Shown here one piece after another: positions 17,115-26,127 of a DNA stretch of 64,000 nt. The notes under the pieces are model-generated. The model ran no database searches and had not been told where the DNA came from. It saw nothing but the letters and a program-made list of their open reading frames with translations. How positions within the stretch are numbered: position 1 is the first letter of the stretch; every line of letters starts with the position of its first letter. Made by a program: the position numbers and the translations under genes. The stretch comes from Candidatus Scybalocola faecipullorum (GTDB lineage Bacteria > Bacillota > Clostridia > Lachnospirales > Lachnospiraceae): assembly GCA_018716485.1 (NCBI GenBank), contig DVJY01000065.1:25653-89652 (forward strand), written 5' to 3'.

Positions 17115-17602
17115 TTATATATATCACTGTTCTTCTCGCGCCAGTGATCGCAAATGATAACTGCCTGATCTTTATCAGGCACGGCCAGTTGGATATCTAC
17201 GATCGGCTGGCCTTTTTCTTTGACAACACAGCGGACGATATAGCGATCCGGCGCTTCTTTCCAATAATCAGCCAGAGTTTCATTTTCGCTGCGCAGCTGA
17301 TATTTGTGTTCAGTCAAAAATTCATCAATCTCGCTTCGGATAGCCTCGGAAATATTTTTTCCAAAGTAGCTCAGTGTTTCTTCACCGGCATCTGTAATCA
17401 TATAGTGGGAACTATTGCGGATAGTTTTCACATGTATAAACTCGGCCTGAGTTAATTCTGAAATTGCCTGCTGAAGTTTGAAATAATCGGTGTAGCCTTT
17501 GTCAAGGATAAATTCGGAAATTTGTGAATTAGTCAGCGGGAAGTCCACCCGGTCAAGCATATATAAAATAATCAGTTTGTATAAAGTTAAGGCGTCAGTC
17601 AT
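17087..17602 (-). CDS. DUF4364 family protein
   Basis: A 171-residue protein resembling DUF4364, a family common in Clostridia and of unproven function. The N-terminal 70 residues look like a winged helix (LYKLIILYMLDRVDFPLTNSQISEFILDKGYTDYFKLQQAI), followed by an alpha/beta domain. A regulatory role is therefore possible. The start at 17602 has AAGGAGG 10 bases upstream and lies 2 bases after the stop of the radical SAM gene, so both are co-transcribed. Its 3' end overlaps the PAP2 gene by 28 bases. Confidence 0.82.
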   Translation of the reverse strand: MTDALTLYKLIILYMLDRVDFPLTNSQISEFILDKGYTDYFKLQQAISELTQAEFIHVKTIRNSSHYMITDAGEETLSYFGKNISEAIRSEIDEFLTEHKYQLRSENETLADYWKEAPDRYIVRCVVKEKGQPIVDIQLAVPDKDQAVIICDHWREKNSDIYNYLVKTLFV

Positions 17603-17604
17603 GC

Positions 17605-18543
17605 TTATGAATCCTCCTTTGCATACAGGCGGCCCTGCCATGTATTTCTTAATTTCATTTCTTTTTGAAGCGTGTTCAATATGTTCTTTTTATCAGTGCT
17701 CCAAAGCGGCGCAATCAGCAGCTTTCTCGGACCGTCGCCGGTCAGACGGTGAATCACTATCTCCGGCGGAAGTATCTCAAGACATCGGATAACGATGTCA
17801 ATATAACTGTCCATACTTGGCAGTAAAAAAGGTTCTTTCATATAGATATCTCCAAGATCAGTGCCTTTTAATACATGGAGCAGCGCCAGTTTGATGCCCT
17901 GAATCGGCTGTTTCGCCAGCCATGAGACAGTGGCGAGCATATCGTCTTCACTTTCGCCGGGAAGACCCAGAATCACATGGGCGATCGTTTCCAGGCCGTA
18001 TTGGGAAAGTTTGGCCGCTGCCTGAGAAAATACAGAGAGCGGATAGCCTCTTCGGATAAAGCAGGCTGTCTTTTCGTGGATAGTCTGGAGTCCAAGTTCC
18101 ACCCACACTGGCTTAATTGAATTTAATTGGGCCAGAAGTAAAAGAACATCTTCAGGAAGACAGTCAGGGCGTGTCGCAATGGACAGACCGACAATGTCTG
18201 GCTGCATGATAGCTTCGGTAAAACGCTTCCGAAGCAGGGAAACCGGCGCGTAAGTATTTGTAAAAGCCTGAAAATAGGCCATGTACTTTGAACCGGTATG
18301 CTTGCCTGACAGCAGCTTCCTTCCGGAATCAATCTGACTGCGGATATTAAGCTGTCTTGATGCGGCAAAGTCCCCCGAGCCGCCTGCGCTGCAGAAAATA
18401 CAGCCGCCCCATCCTTTTGTGCCGTCGCGGTTAGGACATGTAAATCCGCCGTCGACGGCAATTTTATAGATTTTATCTCCGAAAGTCTGATTCATATGAA
18501 AATCAAGAGAATGGTAACGTTTTTCGTTCCAAAACTGAGCCAT
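17605..18543 (-). CDS. TIGR01212-type radical SAM protein (YhcC-like)
   Basis: A 312-residue radical SAM protein of the YhcC group. The cluster motif has the family's wide spacing: TCPNRDGTKGWGGCIFC, where three Cys bind 4Fe-4S. Further features are IGLSIATRPDCLP and WVELGLQT, typical of the TIM-barrel, and HVILGLPGE. The family relates to Elp3 and MiaB-like tRNA enzymes, but its own substrate is not established. ATG at 18543 follows AAAGGAATT. The promoter at 18624-18652 fits well. It is followed after 2 bases by the DUF4364 gene. Confidence 0.88.
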   Translation of the reverse strand: MAQFWNEKRYHSLDFHMNQTFGDKIYKIAVDGGFTCPNRDGTKGWGGCIFCSAGGSGDFAASRQLNIRSQIDSGRKLLSGKHTGSKYMAYFQAFTNTYAPVSLLRKRFTEAIMQPDIVGLSIATRPDCLPEDVLLLLAQLNSIKPVWVELGLQTIHEKTACFIRRGYPLSVFSQAAAKLSQYGLETIAHVILGLPGESEDDMLATVSWLAKQPIQGIKLALLHVLKGTDLGDIYMKEPFLLPSMDSYIDIVIRCLEILPPEIVIHRLTGDGPRKLLIAPLWSTDKKNILNTLQKEMKLRNTWQGRLYAKEDS

Positions 18544-18623
18544 GACGGAATTCCTTTCTGAATAACAACATGCGGCCGGCAGCGTAAAAAAGCGTCTGTT
18601 TTGCGCTGCCATCAACTAATCCT

Positions 18624-18652
18624 ATCATAGCATTAACTTTCAGGCAAATCAA
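18624..18652 (-). promoter_or_regulatory. Promoter of the radical SAM-DUF4364 operon
   Basis: Minus-strand TTGATT (18647-18652), 17-base spacer, TATGAT (18624-18629). The 5' untranslated region contains an inverted repeat GGCAGCG/CGCTGCC of unknown meaning. Confidence 0.65.
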
Positions 18653-18675
18653 GGCATGATTATGGCCGTATCCTC

Positions 18676-18704
18676 TTGCCGGGCACAGTCGGTTGTGATA
18701 CAAT
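18676..18704 (+). promoter_or_regulatory. Promoter of the second ABC exporter operon
   Basis: TTGCCG (18676-18681), 17-base spacer, TACAAT (18699-18704). The last bases include TTGTGATACAA, a short dyad overlapping the -10. An in-frame TTG at the -35 box is not a start codon. Confidence 0.65.
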
Positions 18705-18777
18705 ATCGCCATGCTGTCTGCCCGCCTGCTGCCGGGAAGACGGACAGAAAATTAAAGGGAGATACAAAGGAGGATTT

Positions 18778-20508
18778 ATGAAACTGATACTGCGCTATTT
18801 AAAGCGCTATAAGGGGTTATTTGTGCTGAATATCTGCTCAGTATTCGGCTTTGCCCTTGTGGAACTTGGAATCCCGACAATCATTTCAGATATGATCGAT
18901 CAGGGGGTACTGCTTCAGGACACAGGGTATCTTATAAGAATGGGCATTGTGATTGCAGTAATCTCTGTCATCGGCGTTGCAGGAACAATACTGCTTGGTT
19001 ATTGCTGCGCAAGGATTTCCACTTCTGTGACAAGAGATATCAGAAATGACGTCTTTGAACGTGTGCAGGGTTTTTCTCATGATGAGATGAATCAGTTCGG
19101 CGTGGCATCGCTGATTACAAGAACAAACAACGACGCATTTCAGATTATGAACTTTATGAATGTTATTTTAAGGACGGCGCTGATGACACCGGTGATGATT
19201 ATCGTCAGTTTTGCGCTGACGTTTTCAGCGTCAATGAATTTGTCTCTGATTATTGCGGCAACAGTACCGATTATCATACTCGGCGTGATTATTGTCGGAA
19301 AAGTTTCCGGACCGATCAGTGAGCGGCAGCAGCGGTCTTTGGACAGCATCAACCGTATTTTCAGAGAAAATCTGACAGGAATCCGTGTAATCCGGTCATT
19401 TAACAATGATGCTTATGAATCGGAGCGTTTTGATGAAGAAAATAAAAACTTTATGCGCCAGTCCAAAGGGCTGTTTAAGCTGATGTCATCAACGGAACCG
19501 GTTTTTTTTATGCTGATGAATATTGCGGCGCTGGCTATTTACTTTGTGGCTAGCATTATGATTGACAGCGGTTCGCTTCAGGTCGGAAAGCTGATTGCTT
19601 TTATGGAATATTTATTTCACGCAATGTTTTCAGTTATGCTGTTCTGCATGGTTTTTATGATGTATCCGAGAGCAAATATTTCGGCGAAACGTATTATGGC
19701 AGTGCTTAATACGGAGACAAGTATTCATAACGAGCCAAAGCAGGGAAAGACAGAAGATATGCACAGTATTATTTTTGATCATGTGGATTTTGCTTATCCG
19801 GATGGAGAGGAGGCTGTGCTTAAAAATATTTCTTTTGAGGCCTGTGAAGGAGAAACCGTCGCTTTTATCGGAAGCACAGGTTCAGGTAAAAGTACGCTTA
19901 TCCACCTCATACCGAGATTTTATGATGTCAGCGCCGGAAGGATTCTGATCGACGGCAAAGATGTCAAAGACTGGGATGTCACAAAACTGAGGGATGCCAT
20001 CGGATTTGTGGCGCAGAAAGCTAATTTGTTCTCCGGGACGATTGCTGATAATATCCGTTTCGGAAAAAGCGATGCGTCAATGGAAGAAATTATCCATGCG
20101 GCAAAAGTTGCCCAGGCATATGATTTTATTATGGCTAAACCGAATCAATTTGAGGAAAAAATTGTAGAAGGAGCGACGAACGTTTCGGGCGGACAAAAAC
20201 AGCGTCTGTCCATTGCAAGAGCGCTTGTGCGCAAACCTCAGATTTATATATATGACGATTCATTTTCAGCGCTTGATTTTAAGACAGACGCCAAATTGAG
20301 GTGTGCGCTCAAAGATGAAGTGAAAAATGCCATTGTTCTTATTGTTGCTCAGAGAGTCTCTACGATTATGGATGCTGATAGAATTATCGTACTTGATGAG
20401 GGCAGGATCGCCGGTATGGGAACCCATAAGGAACTTTTGAAAACATGCCGTATTTATCATGAAATTGCGGCATCTCAGTTAAGTGAGGAGGAATTGGCAA
20501 ATGGCTGA
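18778..20508 (+). CDS. ABC exporter half-transporter, degenerate-site subunit (second pair)
   Basis: A 576-residue half-transporter with six helices and one nucleotide-binding domain. Walker A is intact (GSTGSGKST), but the catalytic Glu is Asp (IYIYDDSFSALD) and the H-loop His is Gln (IVAQRVST); the signature is SGGQKQR. This is the same degenerate pattern as the subunit at 6134, but without the P-loop Ala. The ATG at 18778 has AAAGGAGG upstream. Its end overlaps the next start by 8 bases. With the following gene it should form a heterodimeric exporter; the substrate is unknown. No regulator gene accompanies this pair. Confidence 0.93.
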   Translation: MKLILRYLKRYKGLFVLNICSVFGFALVELGIPTIISDMIDQGVLLQDTGYLIRMGIVIAVISVIGVAGTILLGYCCARISTSVTRDIRNDVFERVQGFSHDEMNQFGVASLITRTNNDAFQIMNFMNVILRTALMTPVMIIVSFALTFSASMNLSLIIAATVPIIILGVIIVGKVSGPISERQQRSLDSINRIFRENLTGIRVIRSFNNDAYESERFDEENKNFMRQSKGLFKLMSSTEPVFFMLMNIAALAIYFVASIMIDSGSLQVGKLIAFMEYLFHAMFSVMLFCMVFMMYPRANISAKRIMAVLNTETSIHNEPKQGKTEDMHSIIFDHVDFAYPDGEEAVLKNISFEACEGETVAFIGSTGSGKSTLIHLIPRFYDVSAGRILIDGKDVKDWDVTKLRDAIGFVAQKANLFSGTIADNIRFGKSDASMEEIIHAAKVAQAYDFIMAKPNQFEEKIVEGATNVSGGQKQRLSIARALVRKPQIYIYDDSFSALDFKTDAKLRCALKDEVKNAIVLIVAQRVSTIMDADRIIVLDEGRIAGMGTHKELLKTCRIYHEIAASQLSEEELANG

Positions 20509-22339
20509 AATGAATCAAAACAAAAACGACTCGCTTAATAAAAAGAAAGTTAATTGGAAATTTTGCCTCAGTCAGCTGATGACATTTGTGAAGCCGTATC
20601 GGCTGAAACTGGGGTTGGCTCTGTTCATGGTGTTTGTCGCCAATATTACCTTTGCTCTGAATCCGACAGTCGAAGGTATGATTACAACACAGCTGGCAGA
20701 AGATGCTGAAGCGATCATCAAAGGCACCGAAGGCGCTTATGTGCATTTTAATATATTGTTTCAGATTATGGCTGTACTCGGTATACTGTATCTGATCAAA
20801 ACGATTTCTCAGCTGATCACAGCAATTTTTTTGACAGATGCGATCCAGCAGACGATGCACGATATCCGAGCTGCCCTTCAAAAGAAAATACAGCTTTTGC
20901 CGGTCCGATATTTTGATGACAGGGCTTTCGGTGATGTCCTCAGTACAGTGACCAACGACGTGGATACGCTGAGCAATGCGCTGCAGCAGACACTCCAGCG
21001 TGTATTTTCGGCGGTGCTGACATTTATATTTGTTATTATTATGATGCTTCGCATCAATCCGCTGATGACAGTCATCGCACTGATTATTATTCCTCTTTCA
21101 CTGCTGATTACCCGCTTTTTTGTGAGCCGGTCGCAGAAACTTTTTGACCTTCAGCAGCAGACGCTGGGAGAATTGAACGGAACAATTACGGAAATGTACG
21201 GCGGTTTCAACGAAGTTATTTTATATAATAAGCAGGAAGATGCTGTTAATAGATTTAAAGATGTCAATAACCGTATGTGCGGCGCATCATTTAAGGCACA
21301 GTTTATGTCCTCAATGATTTCGCCTTTTATATCGCTGGTGACTTATTTGACCATCGGAATTATTGCGGTTGTCGGCTGCTTTTTTGTCATCGGCGGCACG
21401 CTGACTGTAGGTAATCTTCAGGCTTTTATCCGTTATATCTGGCAGATTAATGACCCGCTGTCTCAGATTTCGCAGCTGTCTGCACAAGTGCAGTCGTCTT
21501 TTTCGGCAATGCACCGTATTTTTGAACTGCTGAACGAAGAAGAAGAAGTTCAGAAAGGGACAGTGGCTGTTGATAAAGAGAAGATTAAAGGTAATGTTAC
21601 TTTTGAACATGTGCAGTTTGGCTATGAAGATGATAAAATATTGATGAAAGATGTCAGCTTTACGGCAAAACAGGGGCAGATGGTCGCACTTGTAGGGCCG
21701 ACAGGCGCCGGCAAGACAACACTGATGAATTTGCTGCTGCGTTTTTATGATGTCAAAGGCGGTTCTATTAAAATTGACGGTATCGATATCCGGGATATGG
21801 ACAGAGAAGATTTAAGATCTCTGTTCTCCCTTGTGCTTCAGGATACATGGCTGTTTTCAGGGACGATCGGTGACAATATCCGGTATGGACGTTTAAATGC
21901 CAGAAAAGATGAAGTTGTCGATGCGGCCAAGATGGCCAATGTTCATCATTTTATCCAGACGCTGGGGCACGGCTATGACTCTATGATCAACGAGGAAGCC
22001 AATAATATTTCTCAAGGGGAGAAGCAGCTGCTGACGATTGCGAGAGCGGTTCTGAAAGATCCGCAGATTCTAATTCTTGATGAGGCAACCTCCTCTGTGG
22101 ATACCCGTTTGGAAAAGATGCTCCAGGATGCTATGCAGAAGGTGATGCAGGGAAGGACATCCTTTGTTATCGCCCACCGTCTGTCGACGATCAGAAATGC
22201 CGATCTGATTCTTGTGATTGAGAACGGAGATATCGTTGAACAGGGAACACATGAATCACTGCTGGCAAAGAAAGGTTTTTATGAGAAACTTTATAATTCT
22301 CAGTTTGCGTCAAAGCAGGAAAAAAATGCTGTATCATAA
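20501..22339 (+). CDS. ABC exporter half-transporter, catalytic-site subunit (second pair)
   Basis: A 612-residue partner with complete catalytic residues: GPTGAGKTT, LILDEATSSVD and IAHRLST. Its signature is ISQGEKQ, the non-canonical form expected to face the partner's degenerate site. The N-terminus carries a charged stretch (NQNKNDSLNKKKVNWK) before the first helix. ATG at 20501 follows AGGAGG; an in-frame GTG at 20483 lies before that ribosome site. It is translationally coupled to the upstream subunit by an 8-base overlap. A hairpin at 22350-22380 ends the operon. Confidence 0.93.
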   Translation: MAEMNQNKNDSLNKKKVNWKFCLSQLMTFVKPYRLKLGLALFMVFVANITFALNPTVEGMITTQLAEDAEAIIKGTEGAYVHFNILFQIMAVLGILYLIKTISQLITAIFLTDAIQQTMHDIRAALQKKIQLLPVRYFDDRAFGDVLSTVTNDVDTLSNALQQTLQRVFSAVLTFIFVIIMMLRINPLMTVIALIIIPLSLLITRFFVSRSQKLFDLQQQTLGELNGTITEMYGGFNEVILYNKQEDAVNRFKDVNNRMCGASFKAQFMSSMISPFISLVTYLTIGIIAVVGCFFVIGGTLTVGNLQAFIRYIWQINDPLSQISQLSAQVQSSFSAMHRIFELLNEEEEVQKGTVAVDKEKIKGNVTFEHVQFGYEDDKILMKDVSFTAKQGQMVALVGPTGAGKTTLMNLLLRFYDVKGGSIKIDGIDIRDMDREDLRSLFSLVLQDTWLFSGTIGDNIRYGRLNARKDEVVDAAKMANVHHFIQTLGHGYDSMINEEANNISQGEKQLLTIARAVLKDPQILILDEATSSVDTRLEKMLQDAMQKVMQGRTSFVIAHRLSTIRNADLILVIENGDIVEQGTHESLLAKKGFYEKLYNSQFASKQEKNAVS

Positions 22340-22349
22340 ATAATAAAAC

Positions 22350-22380
22350 GGCGGACATACCTTGACAGGGTATGTCCGCC
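22350..22380 (+). terminator. Terminator hairpin whose loop holds the next gene's -35 box
   Basis: A 12-bp perfect stem (GGCGGACATACC/GGTATGTCCGCC) with a 7-base loop TTGACAG. The loop supplies the -35 of the mgtE promoter. The U-tract is absent, so termination efficiency is uncertain. Confidence 0.65.
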
Positions 22381-22390
22381 ATCGTACAAT
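22362..22390 (+). promoter_or_regulatory. Consensus promoter of mgtE
   Basis: TTGACA (22362-22367), 17-base spacer, TACAAT (22385-22390), overlapping the upstream hairpin. A leader of about 105 nt follows before the mgtE start. I see no M-box signature in it. Confidence 0.8.
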
Positions 22391-22502
22391 AATAAGAGAT
22401 TTTTATCATTCCAACAATAAAGGCAGGTGAGTTTTGTAATGGACGCGGGTGCCAGTTATCATTCGTATCGTAAAAATAGAATAGAGAAAAGGAGAATATC
22501 CG

Positions 22503-23834
22503 ATGAACAGAGATATTTTTATGGAACTTTTGGCAGCCAGAGAGTTCAAAGCTGTCAGAAGTATTTTGAATGTCATGAATGCAGTGGACATTGCAACACT
22601 CCTTGCCGAATTGGATGAAAAAGCGCTTGTTTTAGCTTTCAGGCTGATTCCGAAGGACAAAGCCGCCGACGTTTTTGCCAATATGAACAATACGATGCAG
22701 TCAAAACTGGTCGAGGCTTTTACGGAAAAAGAACTCAAGGATATTTTGGATGAACTGTTCCTTGATGATACAGTAGATCTTCTGGAAAATATGCCGGCCA
22801 ATCTTGTGACCCGTATTCTTAAAAATGTGGATAAGGATCGCAGAGTTCAGATCAATGAAATTCTCAATTATCCTGAGGACAGTGCGGGAAGCATTATGAC
22901 GACGGAATATGTGCGGCTGCATAAGTCGATGACTGTCCGGCAGGCCATGCAGTACATCAAGCAGACGGGAATCCATAAGGAAACGATTTATACATGTTAT
23001 GTGCTGGAAAGGCGCCGTCTGATCGGTATTGTGACGGCAAAGGATCTGATGATCGCCGATGATGATGTCCTTATCGAAGAACTGATGGAAACAGAGATTA
23101 TCTCGGTGAATACCCACACCGATCAGGAAGAAGTGGCAAAAATACTTTCAAAGTACGATTTTCTTGCCATTCCCGTGCTGGATGGCGATCAGTTCATGGT
23201 CGGTATCGTTACTATTGATGATGCGGTAGATGTTATGAAAGATGAGGCTACTGAGGATATGACTAAAATGAGCGGTATCAGTCCAAGTGAAAAGCCTTAT
23301 TTTGAAACATCAGTATTCAGACATGCGAAAAACAGGATTTTCTGGCTGCTTGTGCTCATGCTGTCTGCCACATTTACCGGGATGATCATTACACACTATG
23401 AGAATGCTTTCGCTGTCGTTCCAACGCTTGTCTCATTTATTCCGATGCTGATGAGCACGGGAGGCAACTGCGGGTCCCAAAGTTCTACATTGATTATCCG
23501 CGGAATTGCCCTTGACGAGATTCATTTTAAAGATATTTTCAGAGCGATGTTTAAAGAATTCAGAATTTCGCTGATAGTAGGAGTGATACTTGCTTCGGCC
23601 AATGGACTGAGGATTTTGTTTGTCTATCAGGATCCGAAGCTGGCTTTGGTGATCGCACTGTCGCTGATGATAACAATTGTTATATCCAAGCTGATTGGCT
23701 GCGTGCTGCCGCTGCTGGCAAAGCAGGTCCATTTGGATCCAGCGATCATGGCGGCGCCGCTGATCACAACACTGGTGGATACATGTTCGATTATTGTTTA
23801 TTTTATGATTGCAACAAGGATTTTTAATTTATAA
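22503..23834 (+). CDS. mgtE: MgtE magnesium transporter
   Basis: A 443-residue Mg2+ channel/transporter. Domain order is the N-terminal superhelical domain (residues 1-125, with SAGSIMTTEYV at its end), two CBS domains (to about 250) and five membrane helices with the pore region (MLMSTGGNCGSQSS; AAPLITTLVD). Mg2+ binding by the cytosolic domains normally closes the pore. ATG follows AAAAGGAGAA. The gene has its own promoter at 22362-22390. The PfkB kinase starts 15 bases after its stop but with a poor ribosome site. Confidence 0.95.
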   Translation: MNRDIFMELLAAREFKAVRSILNVMNAVDIATLLAELDEKALVLAFRLIPKDKAADVFANMNNTMQSKLVEAFTEKELKDILDELFLDDTVDLLENMPANLVTRILKNVDKDRRVQINEILNYPEDSAGSIMTTEYVRLHKSMTVRQAMQYIKQTGIHKETIYTCYVLERRRLIGIVTAKDLMIADDDVLIEELMETEIISVNTHTDQEEVAKILSKYDFLAIPVLDGDQFMVGIVTIDDAVDVMKDEATEDMTKMSGISPSEKPYFETSVFRHAKNRIFWLLVLMLSATFTGMIITHYENAFAVVPTLVSFIPMLMSTGGNCGSQSSTLIIRGIALDEIHFKDIFRAMFKEFRISLIVGVILASANGLRILFVYQDPKLALVIALSLMITIVISKLIGCVLPLLAKQVHLDPAIMAAPLITTLVDTCSIIVYFMIATRIFNL

Positions 23835-23849
23835 ATTACAGAAGAAGTT

Positions 23850-24749
23850 ATGAGCAAAGTATTAAATATCGGTTCGCTGAACTATGATAATGTATATCAG
23901 ATGGATCATATGGTTAAAAAAGGAGAAACAGCGTCAGCAGGTTCGATGAATGTTTTTTTAGGCGGCAAGGGGCTGAATCAGTCTGTGGCTGCCGCGAGAG
24001 CAGGGCTGCATGTGTTTCATGCAGGTGCTGTCGGCGAAGACGGCGCTGAACTGTGCGGCTGCATGGAAAGTGAAAAGATTGATACACATCTTGTCCGCAG
24101 ACTTTCCGGCAGAAGCGGACACACGATCATACAGGTCGATAAAGACGGGGACAACTGCATTATTGTTTATCCGGGAACCAACGGGCAGATCACTCAGAAG
24201 GATATCCATGAGATACTGGAGGAATTTGGAGAGGGCGATTTTGTCATTATCCAAAATGAAGTAAGCAATACGGCAGCAATCATTGAGGCGTGCAGCGCCA
24301 AGAAGATGGTTATTTTATTTAACCCGTCTCCTTATGACGGTCACATTGCAGCGTGTGATCTTGGGAAAGTCGGGGTGCTGCTGATCAACGAAACCGAAGG
24401 AAGAGCACTGACAGGCGAGGAAAATCCGGAGGCTGTCGTTTCAGCGCTTATTGAAAAGTACCCGAAGATGGCTGTTGTGCTGACGCTTGGCAGTGAGGGT
24501 GTTTTATATGCAGAAGGCGTGCAGCGTATCCGCCAGCAGGCTGTCAAAGTCAAAGCTGTGGATACGACTGCTGCGGGCGATACATTTACAGGCTATTTTA
24601 TTGCCGGCCTTGTGCGCGGCGAGGCGATGGAAAAGATTTTGAAGCAGTGTGTATGCGCATCGGCGCTGGCGTGTACGAGAGCGGGAGCAGTACCGTCCAT
24701 TCCTTATATGGAAGAAGTTCAGGAGATGGAAAAACGTCACAATATTTAA
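23850..24749 (+). CDS. PfkB-family carbohydrate kinase (ribokinase-like)
   Basis: A 299-residue sugar kinase of the ribokinase/PfkB family. It has the N-terminal GGKGLNQSVAAARAG motif that binds the sugar and the C-terminal DTTAAGDTFTGYF motif with the catalytic Asp and anion hole. NPSPYDG and LTLGSEGV are also typical. The closest layout is ribokinase, but the sugar cannot be fixed by sequence alone. The ribosome site is weak (GAAGAAG). It lies 15 bases upstream of the epimerase, and the two may form a small sugar-metabolism operon. Confidence 0.88.
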   Translation: MSKVLNIGSLNYDNVYQMDHMVKKGETASAGSMNVFLGGKGLNQSVAAARAGLHVFHAGAVGEDGAELCGCMESEKIDTHLVRRLSGRSGHTIIQVDKDGDNCIIVYPGTNGQITQKDIHEILEEFGEGDFVIIQNEVSNTAAIIEACSAKKMVILFNPSPYDGHIAACDLGKVGVLLINETEGRALTGEENPEAVVSALIEKYPKMAVVLTLGSEGVLYAEGVQRIRQQAVKVKAVDTTAAGDTFTGYFIAGLVRGEAMEKILKQCVCASALACTRAGAVPSIPYMEEVQEMEKRHNI

Positions 24750-24763
24750 GGGGGTATTTAAAG

Positions 24764-25765
24764 ATGAGAATATTATGTATTGGCGGGAGCGGCAATATCA
24801 GCACCTCTGTTGTAAAGCTGGGGCTTTCACAGGGGCATGAAGTGATCATTTTAAATCGTCATGGAGATCAGGAACTGGAAGCTTTGGGAGCGCGGCATAT
24901 TCCGTGCGATGTTTATGAAGGAACGCAGCTGAAAGATGCCGTGGCAGGGCTTGATATCGATGCGGCGATTGATTTTATCTGCTATACACCGGAAGATGCC
25001 AAAAGGGATTTTGAAGCTTTTAACGGCAAAGTGCGGCAGTTTATATTTATCAGTTCCTGTACGGTCTATCAAAAACCGTGTTTTGTAACGCCGATTACTG
25101 AAGATGTGCCGCTTAAAAATCCGTACAGCGACTATGCCAGAAATAAAATGGCATGTGAATTTTATTTTCTTGAGCGCTATCGGGAAGATGATTTTCCGGT
25201 GACGATCGTGCGCCCGTCCCATACTTACGGCGAGAAAAAGCTTGTTGTAGGGCCGCTGATGGGCTGGCAGGTGCCGCATTGGACATTTGCTCAGAGAATT
25301 CTCGATGGAAAACCGGTGATTGTTCATGACACAGGCCGTTCTTTATGGACAGTGACTCACAGCGATGACCTGGCCAAAGGTATCTGCGGGCTGCTTGGAA
25401 ATATTGCCGCCATCGGCCATGCGTTCCATATAACAAACGAGATGCCGATGACGTGGAATGAAATTATGGAAACATATGGCTGGCTTTTAAACCGAAAAGT
25501 GGAGATAGTCCATATCCCTACAGATTATATTCAAAAGCTGTATCCTGAGATGGGTGAGGGTATTTACGGCGATATGTCAGAAAACGGTGTGTTTGACAAT
25601 TCAAAAATCCGTCGTTTTGTGCCGGACTATCATCCGTGTATTACGCTGAGAGAGGGACTGGCCCGTTCGCTCAGATGGTATGACAGCCATCCTGAAGAAA
25701 AACAGGTGGATGAGGCGTATAATCAGTGGATGGACCAACTCATTGCATCATGGCAGAAAGTCTGA
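24764..25765 (+). CDS. NAD-dependent epimerase/dehydratase (extended SDR)
   Basis: A 333-residue extended short-chain dehydrogenase. The nucleotide-binding motif at the N-terminus reads CIGGSGNIST, a variant of GxxGxxG. The catalytic region is SSCTVYQKP and YARNKMACEF (YxxxK). IVRPSHTYGEKK corresponds to the substrate-site loop. The start at 24764 follows AAGGGGGT; a much longer open frame upstream is the end of the kinase gene in another phase. It probably acts on a nucleotide sugar or related sugar, with the neighbouring kinase as a hint. Confidence 0.86.
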   Translation: MRILCIGGSGNISTSVVKLGLSQGHEVIILNRHGDQELEALGARHIPCDVYEGTQLKDAVAGLDIDAAIDFICYTPEDAKRDFEAFNGKVRQFIFISSCTVYQKPCFVTPITEDVPLKNPYSDYARNKMACEFYFLERYREDDFPVTIVRPSHTYGEKKLVVGPLMGWQVPHWTFAQRILDGKPVIVHDTGRSLWTVTHSDDLAKGICGLLGNIAAIGHAFHITNEMPMTWNEIMETYGWLLNRKVEIVHIPTDYIQKLYPEMGEGIYGDMSENGVFDNSKIRRFVPDYHPCITLREGLARSLRWYDSHPEEKQVDEAYNQWMDQLIASWQKV

Positions 25766-25820
25766 GGGGCATGAAGGTTAAAGCGGCACAGAACTTTTTA
25801 TATAAATAGCGCCGGTATGA

Positions 25821-25849
25821 TTGACACAGGCGCGGCAAATTGCTATAAT
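25821..25849 (+). promoter_or_regulatory. Perfect consensus promoter of the ABC-F attenuator leader
   Basis: TTGACA (25821-25826), 17-base spacer, TATAAT (25844-25849). Transcription should start near 25856, giving a leader of about 330 nt before the ABC-F start codon. Confidence 0.9.
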
Positions 25850-25882
25850 ACATCCAGTTTTAGAAATCAGGAGGTCAGACGA

Positions 25883-25903
25883 ATGAAGAATACTTGCAGA
25901 TAA
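25883..25903 (+). CDS. Putative six-residue leader peptide MKNTCR
   Basis: ATG-AAG-AAT-ACT-TGC-AGA-TAA preceded by CAGGAGGT at an ideal distance. It is the first translatable unit after the promoter and lies 130 nt before the terminator. Drug-stalled ribosomes on it would alter folding downstream. A second mini-ORF, ATG-AAT-TGA (25908-25916), lacks a ribosome site. Confidence 0.7.
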   Translation: MKNTCR

Positions 25904-26033
25904 GCAGATGAATTGAACGTAAAGACGACGGCTAAGATGCCGTTTATTTGCGGTGCTTATTGCAGGGAATATCATTCATGACATATGTACCGGAGTGCAG
26001 ATTGAGCATATCCGGTGTCAGTGTGCGTTTTGC

Positions 26034-26067
26034 AGGCTGTGGGATGATTCATTCCACAGCCTTTTTT
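26034..26067 (+). terminator. Intrinsic terminator (attenuator) in the ABC-F leader
   Basis: Stem GGCTGTGG/CCACAGCC with additional inner pairs (ATG/CAT) followed by TTTTTT. It lies between the promoter and the gene on the same strand, with no promoter in between, so it must act as an attenuator. Confidence 0.88.
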
Positions 26068-26084
26068 AATTAATTGGAAAAGCA

Positions 26085-26127
26085 CCGGCAAGCAGCCGCC
26101 ATGCCCGCATGAGCGGATATTTGCCGG
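26085..26127 (+). promoter_or_regulatory. Nested hairpin upstream of the ABC-F ribosome site
   Basis: Outer arms CCGGCAA/TTGCCGG, middle CCGC/GCGG and inner CATG/CATG are collinear, forming a long stem 50 nt before the GAGGTGG ribosome site. It may add translational control or stabilise the read-through mRNA. Confidence 0.55.

Noticed and set aside
18676..18777. N-terminal extension of the second ABC exporter gene from a TTG
   Set aside because: The TTG is part of the -35 box; AAAGGAGG before ATG 18778 fixes the start.
22397..22502. Possible M-box magnesium riboswitch before mgtE (AGGTGAG is present)
   Set aside because: The leader is only about 105 nt and lacks the other conserved M-box blocks; the short match alone is not enough.
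22427..22618. 63-codon open frame overlapping the mgtE start
   Set aside because: It runs mostly inside mgtE in another phase, has no recognisable domain and no independent downstream partner.
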